From contig CP083824.1 in assembly GCA_023023105.1 (NCBI GenBank), positions 1,116,001 through 1,180,000 on the forward strand: DNA of 64,000 nucleotides. Direction: 5' to 3'. The notes under the pieces were generated by a model. The model worked only from the letters and a program-made list of their open reading frames with translations. It had not been told where the DNA came from and ran no database searches. Shown piece by piece: positions 47,928-56,512 of this stretch (positions within the stretch are counted from its first letter, which is position 1; the number at the start of each line of letters is the position of its first letter). This DNA comes from Enterobacter ludwigii (GTDB taxonomy: Bacteria > Pseudomonadota > Gammaproteobacteria > Enterobacterales > Enterobacteriaceae). The position numbers were made by a program, and so were the translations under genes.

Positions 47928-47956
47928 AAAACCTCACCATAATGTGTGAGGTTTTT
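47928..47956 (+). terminator. Terminator of the ferric transporter operon
   Basis: AAAACCTCAC and GTGAGGTTTTT form a stem with an 8 base loop and T tail, about 90 bases past the ATPase stop. A and T tails on both sides mean it could work on either strand. Confidence 0.85.
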
Positions 47957-47989
47957 CGTAGTTGCTGATTAATCTCAAGGAAAAAGGTT

Positions 47990-48265
47990 ATGAAAAAGAC
48001 AACAGCTATTTTGTTGGGAACTGCGTTACTGTTTACGACCAATGCGTTTGCTGCCCAACTGCTGACAAAAAATGAGTTCAAGAAAGTTGCGTCTCAGTAT
48101 CAAAAAATCGGTACGGTAAGCACCTCGAATGAAGTATCGGTGGATGACGCAAAAAAAGAGCTGATTGAAAAAGCGGATAAGAAAGGCGCGGATGTGCTGG
48201 TGCTCACTTCAGGTAACACCAACAATAAAATTCACGGTACGGCGAATATTTACAAGAAAAAATAA
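47990..48265 (+). CDS. Small secreted DUF1471 (YhcN-like) protein
   Basis: A 91 aa periplasmic protein. The signal peptide is [20 protein letters not shown], cut after residue 21-22. The DUF1471 domain ends [20 protein letters not shown] then NIYKKK, the conserved final strand of the family. Relatives respond to acid, oxidative or envelope stress. It has AAGGAAAAAGGTT upstream and stands alone between two terminator-like hairpins. It is the second DUF1471 gene in the window (the other at 23956). Exact paralogue unknown. Confidence 0.88.
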   Translation: MKKTTAILLGTALLFTTNAFAAQLLTKNEFKKVASQYQKIGTVSTSNEVSVDDAKKELIEKADKKGADVLVLTSGNTNNKIHGTANIYKKK

Positions 48266-48273
48266 TGACACCA

Positions 48274-48299
48274 CAGCCACTCCGGTATCGGGGTGGCTG
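48274..48299 (+). terminator. Hairpin after the DUF1471 gene
   Basis: CAGCCACTCC-GGTATC-GGGGTGGCTG forms a long GC-rich stem 8 bases past the stop. No T run follows, so this may be a stability hairpin. Confidence 0.55.
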
Positions 48300-48382
48300 C
48301 CCGAGGTGCCACCCAATCCCTTGCTACCTCCAGCATGAAGTGTTAAAACGTGCCCCTTCTAAAAAAGAGACAGGGGTAGGAC

Positions 48383-49771
48383 GTGAAAGACGCGTCATCC
48401 GCTTCAGGCAACGGTAGTACTGAAGCTTCGTCGGAACAGAATCCGACGCTGCAACGTGGTTTGCAAAATCGACATATTCAGTTAATTGCCCTCGGCGGCG
48501 CAATTGGTACCGGGTTGTTTCTCGGTATCGGTCCTGCGATTCAGATGGCTGGCCCGGCGGTTCTGCTGGGCTACGGTATCGCCGGGGTTATCGCCTTCCT
48601 GATCATGCGCCAGCTCGGTGAGATGGTCGTTGAAGAGCCGGTTTCAGGCTCCTTCGCACACTTTGCTTATAAATACTGGGGCCCGTTTGCAGGCTTCCTG
48701 TCCGGCTGGAACTACTGGGTGATGTTCGTGCTGGTGGGGATGGCTGAGCTGACGGCGGCTGGCATCTATATGCAGTACTGGCTGCCGGACGTTCCGACGT
48801 GGATTTGGGCGGCGGCCTTCTTCATTATCATTAACGCCGTTAACCTCGTGAATGTGCGCCTGTATGGTGAAACCGAGTTCTGGTTCGCGCTGATTAAAGT
48901 GCTGGCGATTATCGGTATGATCGGCTTTGGCCTCTGGCTGCTGTTCTCAGGTCACGGTGGCGAGCGTGCCACTATCGACAACCTGTGGCAACACGGCGGT
49001 TTCCTGGCAACGGGCTGGAAGGGGCTTATTCTCTCTCTTGCCGTGATTATGTTCTCCTTTGGCGGCCTGGAGTTGATTGGCATCACCGCTGCTGAAGCGC
49101 GCGATCCGCATAAAAGCATTCCTAAAGCGGTCAACCAGGTGGTGTACCGTATTCTGCTGTTCTATATCGGTTCGCTGGTGGTGCTGCTTGCGCTCTACCC
49201 GTGGGTTGAGGTGAAGTCTGACAGCAGTCCATTTGTGATGATTTTCCACGATTTGAACAGCAACGTGGTGGCCTCTGCGCTGAACTTCGTCATTCTGGTT
49301 GCATCACTCTCGGTCTATAACAGCGGTGTCTACTCCAACAGTCGCATGCTGTTTGGCCTCTCTGTGCAGGGCAACGCGCCGAGGTTTCTAACCCGCGTCA
49401 GCCGTCGTGGCGTGCCGGTGAATTCGCTGTTGCTTTCTGGCGCTATCACGTCGCTGGTGGTGTTGATTAACTATCTGTTACCGAAAGAGGCCTTTGGCCT
49501 GCTGATGGCGCTGGTGGTTGCCACGTTGCTCCTGAACTGGATCATGATCTGCCTGGCGCACCTGCGTTTTCGCGCGGCGATGCGCCGCAAGGGGCGTGAA
49601 ACACAGTTTAAGGCGCTGCTCTATCCGGCAGGTAACTATCTCTGTATCGCTTTCCTGGGGCTGATTCTGGTGCTGATGTGCACGATGGATGAGATGCGCC
49701 TGTCGGCGATGCTGCTGCCAGTGTGGGTGATTTTCCTGTTTGCGGCGTTTAAGCTTTCCCGCAAGAAATAG
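48383..49771 (+). CDS. pheP: Phenylalanine:H+ symporter
   Basis: Inner-membrane amino-acid permease of the APC superfamily with 12 predicted helices, importing phenylalanine with protons. It is 462 aa from a GTG at 48383 with AGGGGTAGGA upstream; E. coli PheP is 458. The N-terminal hallmark LIALGGAIGTGLFLGIG (residues ~33-49) and the helix 6-8 region GLELIGITAAEARDP are intact. Its 3' end faces ybdG across a REP hairpin. Confidence 0.95.
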   Translation: MKDASSASGNGSTEASSEQNPTLQRGLQNRHIQLIALGGAIGTGLFLGIGPAIQMAGPAVLLGYGIAGVIAFLIMRQLGEMVVEEPVSGSFAHFAYKYWGPFAGFLSGWNYWVMFVLVGMAELTAAGIYMQYWLPDVPTWIWAAAFFIIINAVNLVNVRLYGETEFWFALIKVLAIIGMIGFGLWLLFSGHGGERATIDNLWQHGGFLATGWKGLILSLAVIMFSFGGLELIGITAAEARDPHKSIPKAVNQVVYRILLFYIGSLVVLLALYPWVEVKSDSSPFVMIFHDLNSNVVASALNFVILVASLSVYNSGVYSNSRMLFGLSVQGNAPRFLTRVSRRGVPVNSLLLSGAITSLVVLINYLLPKEAFGLLMALVVATLLLNWIMICLAHLRFRAAMRRKGRETQFKALLYPAGNYLCIAFLGLILVLMCTMDEMRLSAMLLPVWVIFLFAAFKLSRKK

Positions 49772-49781
49772 TGCAGTTTTC

Positions 49782-49808
49782 GCCCGGTAGCGTTGCGCTT
49801 ACCGGGCT
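49782..49808 (+). repeat. REP-type palindrome between pheP and ybdG
   Basis: GCCCGGTAGC and GCTTACCGGGC form an imperfect hairpin of the same type as at 6628, in a convergent gap. Confidence 0.8.
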
Positions 49809-49815
49809 TAAATGC

Positions 49816-51060
49816 TTATTTCGCGATAACACCTGCCAGAGATCGAATGTCGTTTCCGGTGGGGGACTGGTGAATACGCAGCCCAAATTCATCCACCACC
49901 GCGAAAATATGGTCGAAGATGTCGGCCTGAATCTCCTCATATTCTGCCCAGATCACCGTGTTGGTGAAGGCATATATTTCAATCGGCAGACCATTCGCGT
50001 CAGGCGCTAACTGGCGCACCATCAGCGTCATATCTTTGCGAATACGCGGGTGATTGCGCAGATATTCATTCAGGTAGGCGCGGAAGGTGCCAATATTGGT
50101 CATCTTACGCAGGTTTAATACCGACTCCCCTTCACCGTTCTCCTGATTCCACAGGTTTATTTCCTCGTGCCGCGCGGCCATATAGGGCTTAAGCAGCTTC
50201 GCCTGAATCAGGTGCTGCTGTTCCTGCTCGTTGAGAAAATGAATGCTGGTGGTATCAATATTCAGACTGCGCTTAATACGTCGCCCGCCTGAAGCCGACA
50301 TTCCGCTCCAGTTGATAAAGGCATCGGACACCAGCGCCCATGTTGGGATCGTTGTGATGGTGTTATCGAAGTTTCTTACTTTCACGGTGGTCAGGCCAAT
50401 ATCCGTCACCGTGCCGTTCGCGCCGAATTTAGGCATTTCCAGCCAGTCGCCCAGCTTGAGCATATCGTTGGCGGACAGCTGTATTCCGGCGACCAGCCCC
50501 AGAATCGGATCTTTAAATACCAGCATGAGGACTGCGGCCATCGCACCCAGCCCGCTAATCAGAATGGCGGGGGATTGTCCAATCAGCAGGGAGATAATTA
50601 AGATGCCAACCAGAATCGCACTCACCAGCTTGATTCCCTGGAATATCCCCTTTAGCGGCAGCTGTGACGCGGTGGCCATTTTCTGCGACAGATTGAAAAT
50701 CACATCCAGCAGGGAGAAGAAGGAGAGAAGCGCATAGACCATTACCCACAGCTTCGCGCAGGTGGTGAGTATTTCAGCCGCTTCGCTGCCTTTTTGCAGC
50801 CACAAAACCGCCTGAACGTTAACGATTATCCCCTGAAGGGTAAAGGCCAGACGGTGAAATAACTTATTCTGGGTAATGATCTGTAACCACAAATGGCTAC
50901 TGGCCTGCGCGCGTTTCTCAAAAACACGCAGTACCCCTTTGTGCAGAATAAAATGAACGATAAGGGCAGTAAGAAAAATAATACCAAAGATAATCACTAA
51001 AGAAGTGGTGTGATTAATTTCAATGCCTAACTCTTCAACCTGAGCAATTAATTCCTGCAT
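49816..51060 (-). CDS. ybdG: Mechanosensitive channel YbdG (MscM-type, MscS family)
   Basis: Inner-membrane small-conductance mechanosensitive channel of the MscS superfamily. It is 414 aa (E. coli 415) from the ATG at 51060 ([12 protein letters not shown]), with AGGAGACG upstream; a frame from 51102 is rejected. About five N-terminal helices are followed by the pore region [20 protein letters not shown] (~165-184) and the MscS beta domain ([20 protein letters not shown], near 220) and a cytoplasmic C-terminal domain. It protects against mild hypo-osmotic shock by homology. Confidence 0.94.
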   Translation of the reverse strand: MQELIAQVEELGIEINHTTSLVIIFGIIFLTALIVHFILHKGVLRVFEKRAQASSHLWLQIITQNKLFHRLAFTLQGIIVNVQAVLWLQKGSEAAEILTTCAKLWVMVYALLSFFSLLDVIFNLSQKMATASQLPLKGIFQGIKLVSAILVGILIISLLIGQSPAILISGLGAMAAVLMLVFKDPILGLVAGIQLSANDMLKLGDWLEMPKFGANGTVTDIGLTTVKVRNFDNTITTIPTWALVSDAFINWSGMSASGGRRIKRSLNIDTTSIHFLNEQEQQHLIQAKLLKPYMAARHEEINLWNQENGEGESVLNLRKMTNIGTFRAYLNEYLRNHPRIRKDMTLMVRQLAPDANGLPIEIYAFTNTVIWAEYEEIQADIFDHIFAVVDEFGLRIHQSPTGNDIRSLAGVIAK

Positions 51061-51126
51061 AACGTCTCCTGTATTGATGCAGCCCCATAATGGCGGCTGC
51101 AAACCTGTTATGCAAATCTGCCTGGC

Positions 51127-52563
51127 TTATTTAGTGACGTGGCAGGTCTTCACCACGGGCAGACACAGACGATGACGCATACGTAATGTCGCCAGCGCAA
51201 GGATAAGCATCAAACCTGTTTCGACGGCCAGGAAGAGGTTTATCGCCTGAGTATAATCCCCGTGATGATTCCTCAGCCCGTGCAGCAAAATTGCGCCGAA
51301 AATGGCCGGACCAAGACCGAGTGCCGCCTGCTGAAGCGTACTCAGGATCGCACTCGCGGCACCGGCATCATCAGGCTGGATGTCGCGCATCCCGATGCGG
51401 TAGAAGCTGTTGACGATCAGCGCCTGTCCATAGCCAACCAGGCCGGTCGCCGGAACCAGGGTCAGCGTTGTGTTGTTCATGCCCCAGAGGCGGAATGTGG
51501 CGATCAACGCCAGCAGGCCGATAATCTGGATCGCCAGCCCGGTCAGCAGGATCGTGCTGGTGCTGTAGCGGGCGATCATACGCGGGGCAAACCATGCTGA
51601 AATAAAGTAGGTCACACCCAGGGCGATAAAACTGTTCCCCGATTGCCACGGCGCCATCCCGAGACCGGTTTGCATGGTCAGCGCCATACAGAACATAAAC
51701 CCGGACCAGACGCTGAAAAAGAGCATCGCAATCAGCACGCCAAAGCGAATGCTGCGAAGCTGTATCAGACGCGGTGGGATCAGCGGATGGGCATCCTCAC
51801 GCTCTTTTTTACGGGCATTCAATACCATCAGATATCCCAGCGGGATAATCGCAATCAGCGCGGCCTTCAGCGGCCATGACCAGTGCCACTGCGGGCCGAG
51901 GGCCATCGGGAACAGCAGACAGCAGAGGATCACTGCCAGCAGGACGGTGCCCGCCCAGTCAATGCGCGACGGCGTTTCGCGACGGGTTTCCGGCACATAG
52001 CGACGGCTCAACGCCAGAACCACCAGACAGATTGGCACGTTGATAAAGAACGCGTTACGCCAGCCCAGCCCGGCGATATCCGCCGATACCAGCCAGCCGC
52101 CACCCATCTGCCCGACGATAAACGCGATCCCGCCGATCCCGCCAAAGAGGCTTATCGCTTTGGCGTGGGCCGTACCTTTTAAGGTGATATGCAGCGTGGC
52201 GAGTATTTGCGGCATGATCAACGCCGCGCCAGCACCCTGCACAATGCGCGCGGCAAGCAGTTGTTCAATATTCCCCGAAATCCCGCACAGCAGCGAGGCC
52301 AGGCCAAAGATTGCCACTCCCCACATAAACAGACGACGACGGCCAAGGTTGTCCCCCAGCTTGCTGCCGAGCGCGAGACAGACGGCGAAGGCCACGCCGT
52401 ATAGGGCGACAATCAGCTCCAGCTCGGTGGCGGTGGCATGCAGAGAATGGGTGATGGCGTCCAGCGCCACGTTGGTGATTGAGGTATCAATCATGGGCAG
52501 CATCTGGCCGGTTAACAGCAATATCAGGCCTGCGCGACCCGGTGAAACAACTGACGTATTCAT
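51127..52563 (-). CDS. MFS drug-efflux transporter, DHA2 (14-helix) type
   Basis: Predicted proton-driven multidrug exporter of 478 aa with 14 hydrophobic segments. Motif A between helices 2 and 3 is GSKLGDNLGRRRLFMWG (~66-82), and motif C (GxxxGPxxGG) appears as GGIGGIAFIVGQMGGG (~141-156). It starts MNTSVVSPGRAG with GGAG upstream. It is divergent from an XRE/MmyB-type regulator across 107 bp that contains two inverted repeats, so that regulator very likely controls it. Substrates unknown; SmvA/EmrB-like pumps are the nearest class. Absent here in K-12. Confidence 0.88.
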   Translation of the reverse strand: MNTSVVSPGRAGLILLLTGQMLPMIDTSITNVALDAITHSLHATATELELIVALYGVAFAVCLALGSKLGDNLGRRRLFMWGVAIFGLASLLCGISGNIEQLLAARIVQGAGAALIMPQILATLHITLKGTAHAKAISLFGGIGGIAFIVGQMGGGWLVSADIAGLGWRNAFFINVPICLVVLALSRRYVPETRRETPSRIDWAGTVLLAVILCCLLFPMALGPQWHWSWPLKAALIAIIPLGYLMVLNARKKEREDAHPLIPPRLIQLRSIRFGVLIAMLFFSVWSGFMFCMALTMQTGLGMAPWQSGNSFIALGVTYFISAWFAPRMIARYSTSTILLTGLAIQIIGLLALIATFRLWGMNNTTLTLVPATGLVGYGQALIVNSFYRIGMRDIQPDDAGAASAILSTLQQAALGLGPAIFGAILLHGLRNHHGDYTQAINLFLAVETGLMLILALATLRMRHRLCLPVVKTCHVTK

Positions 52564-52584
52564 GGTAACTCCATTGCGTCATTC

Positions 52585-52614
52585 ATCAGATGGTCGTAGC
52601 ATCAACTATCTGAT
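52585..52614. promoter_or_regulatory. Inverted repeat 1 in the MFS-XRE intergenic region
   Basis: ATCAGAT and ATCTGAT are perfect 7 bp arms separated by 16 bp. The repeat lies 22 bp upstream of the MFS start, a good place for a repressor site. Confidence 0.55.
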
Positions 52615-52620
52615 AAACGG

Positions 52621-52646
52621 GTACCAGTTCTTGCTTATACTGGTAC
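52621..52646. promoter_or_regulatory. Inverted repeat 2 in the MFS-XRE intergenic region
   Basis: GTACCAGT and ACTGGTAC are perfect 8 bp arms separated by 10 bp. A TATACT (52636-52641) overlaps the right arm and could be the -10 of the regulator gene, 30 bp before its ATG. It is a likely autoregulatory operator. Confidence 0.65.
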
Positions 52647-52670
52647 TGGCACTACCATGCAGGGGGATTT

Positions 52671-53540
52671 ATGGCGCTGATGTCTGAACCTGTCGTCTCA
52701 CTTCAGGATGACACCCGAAAACAGCTGGGGGCATTTCTGCGTGCCCGTCGCGAAAGCCTTGATCCGCAGCGTCTCGGCCTTCCGCGCAGTGGTCGTCGAC
52801 GCACGCCAGGGTTGCGCCGGGAAGAGGTCGCTCTGTTGGCTGACGTGGGTGTGACCTGGTACACCTGGCTTGAGCAGGGCCGGGATGTTAATCCTTCCAG
52901 CGCGGTCATGGCCGCCGTCGCAAAAGCACTGCAATGTACCCCGACTGAAGCACGGCACCTGTTTGTGTTGGCCGGATTACCGCCGGGTGAAGCACCGCAG
53001 GCGACCTGCTGCGAGGGGATCAGCGAAGGTACGCGCCGCCTGCTGGATACGCTGATGCCAAAACCGGCCAGTATTCAGAAACCGAATTTCGACATCGTGG
53101 CGTGGAACGACAGCTTTGGTCATCTGATGGGGGTCGATTTCAATGCTATCCCACCGGAAGATCGCAACTGTATTTATCTGTTCCTCACGCATCCTGCGTG
53201 GCGTGCTCGTCTTGGCCGGCGCGACGATGTGCTGCCGATATTTGTCTCCTATTTCCGGGCGGCGATGGCCGAGCACCGGGGTGACCCGCTCTGGGAAGCT
53301 AAACTGGCACGCTTCTTCGCGGTATCTGACGAGTTTAAAACCCTGTGGCACCAGCGCAACGACGTGCGCGGCGTGGAAAACCAGCTCAAGCTATTCACCC
53401 ATCCTGAACTTGGGGAGTTTACCCTGCAACAAATGTACTGGTACTCTGCTCCTCGCAACGGTTCGCGACTGCTGGTTTATCTGCCAGTGGATGACGCGGG
53501 GGAGAAAGCAATGGAATGGCTGGCGGAGCAGGCAAAATGA
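52671..53540 (+). CDS. XRE-family regulator with MmyB-like ligand domain
   Basis: Transcription regulator of 289 aa. The N-terminal XRE HTH (about 15-85) contains RRRTPGLRREEVALLADVGV and TWYTWLEQGRDVNPSS, typical of the MmyB/MLTR group. The C-terminal ligand-binding domain (~105-285) is PAS-like (PNFDIVAWNDSFGHLMG...) and in relatives binds fatty acids or similar compounds. AGGGGGATTT precedes the ATG. It is divergent from the MFS pump and overlaps the following DUF2157 gene by 4 bases. Effector unknown. Confidence 0.88.
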   Translation: MALMSEPVVSLQDDTRKQLGAFLRARRESLDPQRLGLPRSGRRRTPGLRREEVALLADVGVTWYTWLEQGRDVNPSSAVMAAVAKALQCTPTEARHLFVLAGLPPGEAPQATCCEGISEGTRRLLDTLMPKPASIQKPNFDIVAWNDSFGHLMGVDFNAIPPEDRNCIYLFLTHPAWRARLGRRDDVLPIFVSYFRAAMAEHRGDPLWEAKLARFFAVSDEFKTLWHQRNDVRGVENQLKLFTHPELGEFTLQQMYWYSAPRNGSRLLVYLPVDDAGEKAMEWLAEQAK

Positions 53541-54565
53541 ACGTTACCCGAAAACAGGAGCGGCTTTTACGTCGCGCACTCGATGAGTGGCAACAGGACG
53601 GCGTATTAACCCCCGAGGAACATCAACGGCTAACCGGGACCCTGAAACGCGTCACCATGGACTGGCAGCGCCTCAGCCGCTACGCCTTCTGGACGGCACT
53701 CGCCTGCGTGATCATCGCCATTGGCAGCCTGTTCTCCGACAGTGAGTTGATGGCGCGTATTATCGAATTCTTCGCTTTCTCTTCTTTCGCCCGCATCGGG
53801 TTACCGGCGGTGATTGCGGTGCTGTTTTATCTGTGGGGATTCAGCCGACAGCGGCGGGAAACCCAGTGGCACTACAGTACTGAGGCGATCCTGTTCCTCG
53901 GGGTCTTCTTTACCGCCATCGCGCTCTGGCAGCTTGGTGAACGGCTCGATAACGGCAGCGGCCACGTGGCGCCGTTGTTCCTGGCAGGCTGTGTGATTTA
54001 CGGACTGGTGGGCTTTTTTGGTCGCTCGGGGCTGGTGTGGCTGTTTTTCCTGCTCTCACTTGGCAACTGGTTTGGTGCTGAGACGGGCTATGTATCCGGC
54101 TGGGGCGCGTACTGGCTGGGGATGAACTACCCGGTACGGTTTATCTTCTTTGGCGGCGGGCTGCTGGCGTTGTGCTGGGTTCTGCGGGCGTTATTGCAGG
54201 CGCGACAGCTCTACACGACCAGCAAAGCGATGGGGTTAACGTACCTGTTTGTTGCCCTGTGGATCATGTCGATATTTGGCAATTACGATATTGATAACTG
54301 GTACAGCGTGACGCAGGCATCGCTTCTGCCGTGGGCGCTGCTGTTTGCGGTGGCTGCGGTAATCTGTATTTATATCAGCCTGAAAACCGACGACGGTATG
54401 CTACGCGGCTTTGGCCTGACGTTTCTTGCCATCAACCTTTATACCCGCTATTTCGAGTACTTCTGGGACGGCATGAATAAGGTGGTGTTCTTCCTGATTC
54501 TGGCGGCGTCGCTGGCGGTGATAGGGCGGTATGCGGAGAGAATTTGGCATGCTGGCGGCCGGTAA
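53537..54565 (+). CDS. DUF2157 multi-pass membrane protein
   Basis: Membrane protein of 342 aa, function unknown. The first ~50 residues form a soluble helical DUF2157 segment (ERLLRRALDEWQQDGVLTPE), followed by about ten hydrophobic helices. The start is the ATG at 53537, whose ATGA overlaps the regulator stop, so it is translationally coupled to the XRE gene. A frame from 53516 is rejected. The pairing of a DUF2157 gene with this regulator suggests a shared envelope or membrane-stress role, but this is only inference. Confidence 0.82.
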   Translation: MNVTRKQERLLRRALDEWQQDGVLTPEEHQRLTGTLKRVTMDWQRLSRYAFWTALACVIIAIGSLFSDSELMARIIEFFAFSSFARIGLPAVIAVLFYLWGFSRQRRETQWHYSTEAILFLGVFFTAIALWQLGERLDNGSGHVAPLFLAGCVIYGLVGFFGRSGLVWLFFLLSLGNWFGAETGYVSGWGAYWLGMNYPVRFIFFGGGLLALCWVLRALLQARQLYTTSKAMGLTYLFVALWIMSIFGNYDIDNWYSVTQASLLPWALLFAVAAVICIYISLKTDDGMLRGFGLTFLAINLYTRYFEYFWDGMNKVVFFLILAASLAVIGRYAERIWHAGGR

Positions 54566-54570
54566 AACGT

Positions 54571-54599
54571 AACGGGCCGCACTGAGCGGCCCGTTTTGT
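54571..54599. terminator. Bidirectional terminator between DUF2157 gene and nfsB
   Basis: AACGGGCCGC-ACTGA-GCGGCCCGTT followed by TTGTTT. It is a perfect GC-rich stem immediately before the nfsB stop codon, in a convergent gap. Confidence 0.88.
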
Positions 54600-55253
54600 T
54601 TAGCACTCGGTCACAACCGTGCTCAGCGGCAGGCGAGATTTCGGCAGCGTGGCATTGAAATCTTCCACGCTGTGGTGGCCAACAGGCACCACCACCAGGC
54701 TGGTAAAGCCTTTCTCTTTCAGACCAAATTCTTCGTCGAGGATCGCGGCGTCGAAACCTTCAATCGGTACCGCATCCAGACCCATCGCCCCCACACCCAG
54801 CAGGAAGTTACCGACGTTCAGATAAACCTGTTTCGCCATCCACTGGTCGTCATCTTTCAGATCCACGCGGTGCATGTCAGCAAAATAGGTGCGGCCTTTG
54901 TGGTTCGCGGCTTTCGCTTCTGGTGTCGCAAAGCGGCCATCAGCTTCTTCCTGATCCACGACGCGTTCCAGCCAGGCATCATCCATCGCCGTTTTCGCGC
55001 AGAACACTACCACGTGAGAAGCATCCAGCATTTTGCGTTCGTTGAAGACATAGGTGCCCGCAGCAGACTTCGCCACGCGTGCTTTACCTTCCTCGGTGCT
55101 GGCAACAATAAAGTGCCACGGCTGGGAGTTGGTGCTGGACGGGCTGTACTGCAGCAGGGTTTTGATTTTTTCCGCTTCTTCAGCGGTCAGTTTTTTGCTT
55201 GCGTCGAACGCCTTGGTGGAGTGGCGTTTCAGGGCGACAGAAATGATATCCAT
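54600..55253 (-). CDS. nfsB: Oxygen-insensitive NAD(P)H nitroreductase
   Basis: FMN-dependent dihydropteridine reductase/nitroreductase that reduces nitroaromatics and quinones by two electrons. It is 217 aa, the family length. It starts [23 protein letters not shown]-contacting segments RHSTK (10-14), [10 protein letters not shown] (~37-46) and the C-terminal KSRLP are intact. The sequence agrees almost residue for residue with the E. cloacae enzyme as I remember it, a strong clue to the genus. Such enzymes also activate nitrofuran drugs. A MarA/RamA-type activator gene is 2.4 kb away. Confidence 0.96.
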   Translation of the reverse strand: MDIISVALKRHSTKAFDASKKLTAEEAEKIKTLLQYSPSSTNSQPWHFIVASTEEGKARVAKSAAGTYVFNERKMLDASHVVVFCAKTAMDDAWLERVVDQEEADGRFATPEAKAANHKGRTYFADMHRVDLKDDDQWMAKQVYLNVGNFLLGVGAMGLDAVPIEGFDAAILDEEFGLKEKGFTSLVVVPVGHHSVEDFNATLPKSRLPLSTVVTEC

Positions 55254-55373
55254 AACAACTCCTGGTGATGAAATTCGCCCGTGTGCGGGCGCGAAAGGTG
55301 AGCAGATTACAGCGCGACGCGGAAAAAGATAAGTGCAATTCGAGCGCTTAATCTGTTCGTCTCAGACGAACAA

Positions 55374-55742
55374 TCAAGCCGGACGGATCCACTTCTGGTC
55401 TTTTTTCGGTAGCTTATCCACCACCAGATGCCAGGAATCATTGATGAGGTCGGTAACCAGTTCCGGTGTCACATCGTCAGTGCCGTAAAGGGAAATCCAG
55501 TGCTTTTTACTCAGATGGTAGCCCGGCTCTATCCCGCGATAGATCTGCTGATTAAGCAGGGATTTCTCCGGGTCTGATTTCAGGCTAACGTGCGGGCGCC
55601 TGTGGGCAACCGCCACAATCATGAAAATTTTTCCGCCTACTTTAAACACGTCAAACCCCGGCCCAAACGGCCAGCAGTGTTCGGTGAACGGCAGCTCCAG
55701 CGCCACGCGTTTTGCGTGCTCCTGCAATGCCTTACTCTCCAT
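55374..55742 (-). CDS. ybdF: MmcQ/YjbR-family protein YbdF
   Basis: A 122 aa cytoplasmic protein with the MmcQ/YjbR (cytidine-repressor-like DNA-binding) fold; function unknown. The ATG at 55742 ([13 protein letters not shown]) has AGGAGGAG upstream. Family blocks are [16 protein letters not shown] (~26-41), [25 protein letters not shown] and a final LVVDKLPKK. It overlaps the ramR 3' end by 11 bases, so the two genes form an operon here. Confidence 0.9.
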   Translation of the reverse strand: MESKALQEHAKRVALELPFTEHCWPFGPGFDVFKVGGKIFMIVAVAHRRPHVSLKSDPEKSLLNQQIYRGIEPGYHLSKKHWISLYGTDDVTPELVTDLINDSWHLVVDKLPKKDQKWIRPA

Positions 55743-56322
55743 CGCTCTCCTCCTGGGCAAGCCCGCGCCACATCACCTCAAAGCCGAGCGCTTTAAAATC
55801 AACGGCGCGGGAAGGATCGCGGGTGGCAAATTCCATCGTCGCTTCGGCCAGCGATAAAAACAGCGCATCGCCGAACGTTTTAAATTCATCAGACATAAAT
55901 ACATGACGCACCGAGCGGCGGCAGAGTTCATGCAGCTCGGGGAACATCTCTTTCACAGCCTGCTCAGTTTCAGCGTTGATCTTTTCACTCACGCCAAGCT
56001 GGCGAATCGCGGCGTGAGCGAGAGGGTTTTTGATCCCCCAGTCAACGTAGCTGTTCCAGATGTTTCGCGTGTGCTCTTTTGGCGTGGTAAGGCTGCGATC
56101 CAGGTTGGACAGCATTGCCTGACAGAGATCCTGCTTCAGGTGCAAATAGAGGGCATTCAGCAGATCGTCTTTGGTAGCAAAGTAGCGAAACAGAGTCCCT
56201 TCGGCGACGCCCGCGTTTCGGGCGATGAGTGCCGTTGAGGCGGCAATACCTGACTGTGCAAACGCCACCGTTGCGGCTTCCAGCAAGGCCTGTTTTTTAT
56301 CTTCACTCTTCGGACGTGCCAC
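55732..56322 (-). CDS. ramR: TetR-family repressor of ramA
   Basis: Represses ramA/romA; loss of function raises multidrug efflux. It is 196 aa from a GTG at 56322 (then [16 protein letters not shown]), with GGGGGA upstream; a frame from 56385 runs through untranslated DNA. The TetR HTH lies at about 10-55 ([20 protein letters not shown] then [11 protein letters not shown]), and the ligand-binding helices fill the rest. No stop or frameshift is seen, so the repressor looks functional. Its operator is in the gap to romA. Confidence 0.95.
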   Translation of the reverse strand: MARPKSEDKKQALLEAATVAFAQSGIAASTALIARNAGVAEGTLFRYFATKDDLLNALYLHLKQDLCQAMLSNLDRSLTTPKEHTRNIWNSYVDWGIKNPLAHAAIRQLGVSEKINAETEQAVKEMFPELHELCRRSVRHVFMSDEFKTFGDALFLSLAEATMEFATRDPSRAVDFKALGFEVMWRGLAQEESDGE

Positions 56323-56412
56323 TAAATTTTTCCCCCTGTCAATTATAAAAACCCTGATTGAAACACGTGCTTTGACACGCTGCAACGCGGAATGTCAAAG
56401 ATCGAAAACGTC

Positions 56413-56458
56413 TTGACGACTTTATCATCACATCTATAATGAGTGCTTACTCACTCAT
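56413..56458 (+). promoter_or_regulatory. romA-ramA promoter with RamR operator
   Basis: -35 TTGACG (56413-56418), a 16 bp spacer, and a perfect -10 TATAAT (56435-56440). The RamR site ATGAGTG-CTTACT-CACTCAT (56439-56458) overlaps the end of the -10, exactly the ATGAGTG-N6-CACTCAT operator known in Salmonella and Klebsiella. Binding would block RNA polymerase. Confidence 0.93.
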
Positions 56459-56512
56459 AATCAAGTTTACCCCGCGCAAACCATCGGATGGGGCGCGTTT
56501 TCGGGTCAGGAT

